A stretch of DNA of 64,000 bases from Oerskovia douganii (GTDB lineage Bacteria > Actinomycetota > Actinomycetes > Actinomycetales > Cellulomonadaceae): NCBI RefSeq assembly GCF_015142735.1, contig NZ_JACSPN010000012.1:1-64000 (forward strand). The letters are read 5' to 3'. This document shows, piece after piece, positions 60,239 through 64,000 of the stretch. Made by a program: the position numbers and the translations under genes. Each line of letters starts with the position of its first letter. Positions within the stretch are counted from its first letter, which is position 1. The notes beneath the pieces are model-generated. The model did no database searches. It worked only from the letters and a program-made list of their open reading frames with translations, and was not told where the DNA came from.

Positions 60239-60886
60239 CTACGTGACGTCGTCGGGCAGGCCGAGCCACGCGTGCCACCCCGTGTGCAGCACGAGCCACG
60301 CCATGAGGCCGTAGCCCGCCTGGCCGGGGTAGCCGCCGCTGCTCGTCGCGAGGTCGGCGAGCCACTGCTCGTGCGTCACCAGGGGCGTGAACGTGTCCAC
60401 ATAGGGGACCCGGCGGCGGTTGGCGACGTCCGCGAAGGCAGCCGACAGCTCGCCCAGCCGGTCGTTGTCCTCGGGTCGGCCCGGGGGCGGACCGACGACG
60501 AACGTGGGCAGCCGACGGTGCTCGGCCACGTCCAGGACGTTCGCCAGGTTGAGTCGTGACCGGGCCACGGAGAGACCGGCGTCCAGGTCGTGGCGGCCCA
60601 GGGCGAGGACGAGGCGGTTGTCGGCCTCGGGGTCGTGGTCGAAGCGCCGGGCGGTCTCGGCCTCCCAACGCTGGCTCATCGCGGTCGTCGTCTCGCCCGG
60701 GATCGCGAGGGGGAAGACCATCGCCGTCCCCGGAAAACGGGTGCGTGCCACCACGCGGCCCGCCCAGCCGAGGCTCTTGGCGTCGCCGACACCCGCGCTC
60801 AGCTCGTCGCCGACCACGCAGATCCGTACTTCAGGTTCTCCCACGGTGATGTGCTCCTCGTTCGCTCGCGCACCATTGTCTGTCAC
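60239..60886 (-). CDS. SGNH/GDSL-like protein with degenerate catalytic motifs
   Basis: 215 residues from the GTG at 60886 (GGGAGG upstream); GTG 60844 with GAGGAG is an alternative. SGNH architecture is recognisable: block I CVVGDELSAGVGDAKSLGWA, block II IPGETTTAMSQRW, block III LALGRHDLDAG. Block I lacks the nucleophilic Ser (GDEL, not GDSL), block III has RHD in place of GxND, and the final DxxH is replaced by a Gly/Tyr-rich segment (GYPGQAGYGLMAWLVLHTGW). Hydrolase activity is therefore doubtful; it may be a binding or structural protein. Confidence 0.78.
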   Translation of the reverse strand: MTDNGARANEEHITVGEPEVRICVVGDELSAGVGDAKSLGWAGRVVARTRFPGTAMVFPLAIPGETTTAMSQRWEAETARRFDHDPEADNRLVLALGRHDLDAGLSVARSRLNLANVLDVAEHRRLPTFVVGPPPGRPEDNDRLGELSAAFADVANRRRVPYVDTFTPLVTHEQWLADLATSSGGYPGQAGYGLMAWLVLHTGWHAWLGLPDDVT

Positions 60887-60923
60887 GACGGGCCTCCCGT
60901 GCGGGATGTCCGTCGTGACAGAC
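60878..60923. promoter_or_regulatory. perfect 14-bp inverted repeat over the SGNH-like start
   Basis: GTCTGTCACGACGG (60878-60891) and its exact complement (60910-60923), 18-nt spacer. The gene's GTG start (60886-60884) lies in one arm and the GGGAGG ribosome site in the loop. It could be an operator for a dimeric repressor or an RNA hairpin that hides the start codon. Confidence 0.6.
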
Positions 60924-61076
60924 AGGATCCGGATCGCGCGCCGACCCGGGAGCACCCGTCGGTGCCCGCCGTGCGCAGCCGTGCCCCAGGGCCCCGTCCC
61001 GGGCTCTCGCGCCCTCTCCCCGGGGGGAGGGGGAAGAACGCCGGGACGGACAGGATGTGGCGAGCGCCACGCCGCG

Positions 61077-61994
61077 TCAGAGGAGGTTCGCGCCCCACGT
61101 GACCTCGTGCGAGGCCCCCGGCGCGAGGCGCACGAGGCGCTCGCCCGTCCGGAACGCGTCCGCGATGCAGGTCATGGGCTCGGCCGCGACGCCGGTGCGC
61201 CGGTACGCGGGCGTGACGTGGTCGCCCGTGCAGACCTGCCACGTGTCCATCGACGAGTCCATCCACACGGCGGCCGTGCGACCGTCGGGGGCGCTCAGGC
61301 GCATCCACGACAGGCCGTCCTCGTCGCGCAGGACGTCCACGTACGCGTCGTCGAGGTCGATCCCCGCGAGCAGCCGGGGCTCGCGCAGGTCGTGGTCGCC
61401 CGCAGCGGGCTCGGTGCCCGTGGGCAGCAGGCGCTCGTCGGTCGTGACGCGCGTGCCGGCGTCCAGCCGCAGGGTGCACTCGTCGAGCGACGCGCCACCG
61501 GGGGAGAGCCACGGGTGGAAGCCGACCCCGTAGGGGGCGTCGACGCCGCCCACGTTGGTCGTGCGGGTCACCACGCGCAGACCCGCGTCGCTCAGCGCGT
61601 ACGACACGCGGGCCACGAGGTCGAACGGGTAGCCCGGGACGGGGACCAGGTGCAGCTCGAGCGTCACGGCCGACGCCGACTGCTCGACGACGGTCCAGCG
61701 CTCCCAGCACGCGAGACCGTGCAGGGCGGTGTTCCGGGGGACCTCGGTGATCGGGAGCTGGTACTCGGTACCGTCGAACGTGTAGCGGCCGTCGCGCAGA
61801 CGGTTGGGCCAGGGGAGCAGCACCGCTCCGTGCGAGGCCGGGGACAGCTCCGACTCGTCGAAGGGCGTGAAGACGTCGCGCCCCCCGACCGAGTACTCGC
61901 GGACGGACGCGCCGACCTCGGTGACGGTGGCACGGTGCTCACCGTGCTCGATGCGGACCTGGATACCGGAAGGTGGTGTGATGTTCACGATCAC
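61077..61994 (-). CDS. aldose 1-epimerase family protein
   Basis: 305 residues from GTG 61994; GTG 61988 would fit leaderless translation after a TAACGT -10-like box. Galactose mutarotase-like fold: SHGAVLLPWPNRLRDGRYTF, NTALHGLACWERWTVVE (His for catalysis), YGVGFHPWLSPGG (second His), and a C-terminal AVWMDSSMDTWQVCTGDH. It interconverts alpha and beta anomers of sugars. The exact sugar is unknown. Confidence 0.86.
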   Translation of the reverse strand: MIVNITPPSGIQVRIEHGEHRATVTEVGASVREYSVGGRDVFTPFDESELSPASHGAVLLPWPNRLRDGRYTFDGTEYQLPITEVPRNTALHGLACWERWTVVEQSASAVTLELHLVPVPGYPFDLVARVSYALSDAGLRVVTRTTNVGGVDAPYGVGFHPWLSPGGASLDECTLRLDAGTRVTTDERLLPTGTEPAAGDHDLREPRLLAGIDLDDAYVDVLRDEDGLSWMRLSAPDGRTAAVWMDSSMDTWQVCTGDHVTPAYRRTGVAAEPMTCIADAFRTGERLVRLAPGASHEVTWGANLL

Positions 61995-62134
61995 ACACGT
62001 TACTGCGTGCGGAACGACGCACGAGCAGGGACAGTAGAACCCGGTCGTGCCGCCCGCCCGGGCCCGCGACGCAGCGACGCACCGCCCCCGGCCACCGGGG
62101 ACGGGAGCACCACCCGCAGGACGAGGAGAAACAC

Positions 62135-63130
62135 ATGGAACGACGAGTGCTCGGACGCACCGGCAGGCTGGTCTCGGTCGTCGGGCTCGGCACGTGGCAG
62201 CTCGGGGCGGACTGGGGCGAGGTCAGCGAGGCCGACGCCCGCGCCGTCCTCGACGCCTCGGCCGAGGCCGGAGTCACGTTCTTCGACACCGCCGACGTCT
62301 ACGGCGACGGCCGCAGCGAGGAGATCATCGGCTCCTACCTCGCCGACAACCCCGGCTCCGGGATCACGGTCGCGACCAAGATGGGACGCCGAGCCCCCCA
62401 GGAGCCCGAGAGCTACACGCTCGCGAACTTCCGCGAGTGGACCGACCGGTCGCGCCGCAACCTGCGCACCGACCGGCTCGACCTCGTCCAGCTCCACTGC
62501 CCGCCGTCCGCGGTCGTCAAGGACGACCAGGTGTACGACGCGCTCGACACCCTCGTGTCCGAGGGCGCGATCGCCGCCTACGGCGTGAGCGTCGAGACCG
62601 TCGACGAGGCGCTCGCGGCCATCGCACGGCCGGGCGTCGCGACGGTGCAGATCATCCTCAACGCGTTCCGCCTCAAGCCGCTCGACGAGGTGCTGCCCGC
62701 GGCCTCCGAGGCCGGCGTGGGGATCATCGCCCGCGTCCCCCTGGCCTCGGGCCTGCTGTCCGGGAAGTACACGCGCGAGACGACGTTCGCCGAGAACGAC
62801 CACCGGTCCTTCAACCGCGACGGGTCCGCGTTCGACGTCGGCGAGACGTTCTCCGGAGTCGACTTCTCGACCGGGCTCACCGCAGCGGGGGAGTTCACCG
62901 CGCTCGTCCACGACGTGCTCGGCCCGGACGTCACGCCCGCGCAGGCCGCGATCGCGTGGATCTGGCAGCAGCCCGGGGTCTCGACCGTGATCCCCGGCGC
63001 CCGCAACGTCGAGCAGGCGCGGGCCAACGCCGAGGCCGGGTCCGCGGAGGTGCTCGGGCCCCTCTTCGCGTCGGGCGTCCGCGAGATCTACGACCGCTAC
63101 CTGCGCGAGCAGGTCCACGGCCGCTGGTAG
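62135..63130 (+). CDS. aldo/keto reductase
   Basis: 331 residues, GAGGAGA ribosome site. TIM-barrel aldo/keto reductase: catalytic Asp and Tyr in TFFDTADVYGDGRSEE, Lys in VATKMGRR, His in LVQLHCPP. C-terminal cofactor region WIWQQPGVSTVIPGARNVEQ binds NADP. Reduces an aldehyde or sugar; substrate unknown. Divergent from the epimerase, with 140 nt between them. Confidence 0.92.
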   Translation: MERRVLGRTGRLVSVVGLGTWQLGADWGEVSEADARAVLDASAEAGVTFFDTADVYGDGRSEEIIGSYLADNPGSGITVATKMGRRAPQEPESYTLANFREWTDRSRRNLRTDRLDLVQLHCPPSAVVKDDQVYDALDTLVSEGAIAAYGVSVETVDEALAAIARPGVATVQIILNAFRLKPLDEVLPAASEAGVGIIARVPLASGLLSGKYTRETTFAENDHRSFNRDGSAFDVGETFSGVDFSTGLTAAGEFTALVHDVLGPDVTPAQAAIAWIWQQPGVSTVIPGARNVEQARANAEAGSAEVLGPLFASGVREIYDRYLREQVHGRW

Positions 63131-63140
63131 GCCCGAGGCC

Positions 63141-63200
63141 GGGCTGGGCCCGGCCCGGCTGGGCCCGGCCCGGCTGGGCCCGGCCCGGCTGGGCCCGGTC
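63141..63200. repeat. four tandem 15-bp GC repeats
   Basis: Units CGGCTGGGCCCGGCC starting at 63141, 63156, 63171, 63186 (first and last have one difference). Between the aldo/keto reductase stop and the terminator. Pure GC and strongly self-complementary (GGGCCCGG). It may vary in copy number. Confidence 0.88.
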
Positions 63201-63209
63201 CGGGCGACC

Positions 63210-63256
63210 GACGACGAAGGCCGCCTCCCCTGCGCGGGGAGGCGGCCTTCGTCGTC
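63210..63256. terminator. two-way terminator between aldo/keto reductase and kgd
   Basis: A perfect 21-bp stem (63210-63230 with 63236-63256) and a 5-nt loop. It serves both convergent genes; the kgd stop lies 25 nt away. Confidence 0.88.
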
Positions 63257-63280
63257 AGTCGGTCAGCGCGACCGTGCTGC

Positions 63281-64000
63281 TCAGCGGGCGAACGCCTGCT
63301 CGATCAGGACGGCCTGCTGGGCCTGGTGCTTCTTGGCGGTGCCGGCAGCCGTCGAGGCCGACGCCGGACGCGAGACGACCCGGACGCGAGGCAGGTCCTC
63401 GGGCAGGTTGACGTGGATGAACGACCACGCCCCCTGGTTCTCCGGCTCGTCCTGGACCCAGACCACGTCAGCGCCCTCGTACCTGGCGAGCTCCGCACGG
63501 ATGCCGTCCACGTCGAGCGGGTAGAGCTGCTCGAGCCGGACGATCGCGGTCTTGTCGTCGCCGCGCTTGGCGCGCTCGGCGATCAGGTCGTAGTAGACGC
63601 GACCCGTGCAGAGCAGGACGCGGTCGACGTTCGCCGGGTTCGTCGTCGTGTCCCCGATGACGGGCTGGAACGTGCCGGTCGTGAAGTCCTCGACGGCCGA
63701 CGCGGCCGCCTTGAGGCGCAGCAGCTGCTTGGGCGTGAAGACCACGAGCGGGCGACGCGGGCGGGCGTACGCCTGCTGACGCAGCAGGTGGAAGTACGAC
63801 GCGGGCGTCGAGGGCTGCGCCACCGTGAGGTTGTTCTCCGCGCAGAGCTGGAGGAACCTCTCGATGCGGGCCGACGAGTGGTCCGGTCCCTGGCCCTCGT
63901 AGCCGTGCGGCAGCAGCATGACGACCGAGGAGTTCTGGCCCCACTTCTGCTCGGCCGACGAGATGAACTCGTCGATGACCGTCTGGGCGCCGTTGACGAA
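63281..64000 (-). CDS. kgd: 2-oxoglutarate dehydrogenase/decarboxylase E1 (Kgd), C-terminal part
   Basis: The window holds the last 239 codons; the rest lies beyond 64000. Motifs: LLPHGYEGQGPDHSSARIER, FLQLCAENNLTVAQPSTPAS, YFHLLRQQAYARPRRPLVVF, TPKQLLRLKAAAS and the end RVVSRPASASTAAG, all typical of OdhA/Kgd-type E1. In actinobacteria the protein usually also carries an N-terminal succinyltransferase domain. It works in the citric acid cycle with thiamine diphosphate. sucA is the alternative name. Confidence 0.93.
   Translation of the reverse strand, partial: FVNGAQTVIDEFISSAEQKWGQNSSVVMLLPHGYEGQGPDHSSARIERFLQLCAENNLTVAQPSTPASYFHLLRQQAYARPRRPLVVFTPKQLLRLKAAASAVEDFTTGTFQPVIGDTTTNPANVDRVLLCTGRVYYDLIAERAKRGDDKTAIVRLEQLYPLDVDGIRAELARYEGADVVWVQDEPENQGAWSFIHVNLPEDLPRVRVVSRPASASTAAGTAKKHQAQQAVLIEQAFAR

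Noticed and set aside
62047-63411. Open frame shifted against the aldo/keto reductase and running through the 15-bp repeats
   Set aside because: Arg/Pro-rich shadow frame; the reductase frame has all catalytic motifs and a strong ribosome site.

Overview
The window is high-GC DNA from an actinobacterium. The gene set points to Micrococcales, probably the Cellulomonadaceae/Promicromonosporaceae (Oerskovia- or Cellulosimicrobium-like). The reasons are the mtrA-mtrB-lpqB operon, the sigR-rsrA pair of the mycothiol redox system, an Rv3235-type gene beside secA, the 24-residue ribosomal protein bL37, a Kgd-type 2-oxoglutarate dehydrogenase, and Ig-like repeat and sunset-domain surface proteins. 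No rRNA, tRNA, CRISPR array, transposase or complete prophage was seen.

Layout. 1-8.6 kb: a cell-wall glycopolymer block with an O-acyltransferase broken by a frameshift, a left-handed beta-helix acetyltransferase, and two paralogous TagF-like polymerases. 8.7-13.4 kb: two tandem secreted Ig-like repeat proteins that share a 693-bp identical block and a conserved 53-nt leader. 13.6-17.0 kb: a glycine betaine ABC transporter (proV-proW-proX). 17.6-24.6 kb: ahcY, an unknown membrane protein, a DesK/NarL-type two-component system and a membrane acyltransferase. 24.5-33.9 kb: RDD and SpoIIM membrane proteins, an AlkZ-like glycosylase, a 39-residue membrane peptide, and a translationally coupled DUF58-MoxR-DUF4350-DUF4129-membrane protein operon. 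34-38.4 kb: mtrA-mtrB-lpqB. 38.5-45.3 kb: comF, hpf behind a highly structured leader, a phage-like HTH gene, an AlkX/YcaQ-like glycosylase, and secA. 45.3-51 kb: Rv3235-like and LysM proteins, an excisionase-type HTH protein, and SAF and CpaE/MinD-like genes. 51-55.9 kb: aroA-rsgA-hisN, a DoxX-like protein and ferritin. 56-60.1 kb: sigR-rsrA, bL37, and a PadR-controlled DUF4097 operon. 60.2-64 kb: a degenerate SGNH protein, aldose epimerase, aldo/keto reductase, and the C-terminal part of Kgd, cut by the window end.

Most of the window is core envelope, stress and secretion biology. Several modules are controlled locally: sigR by its own GGAAT-N18-GTT promoter, DUF4097-PadR by two palindromes, and the two-component locus by paired G5ACA(A/T)C5 palindromes. 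Long perfect inverted repeats between convergent genes act as two-way terminators. The least explained features are the shared leader of the Ig-like proteins, the hpf leader RNA, the inverted repeat over the start of the degenerate SGNH gene, and the GTTTGATG repeats at 47.2 kb. All functional assignments come from motif recognition; no database search was run.
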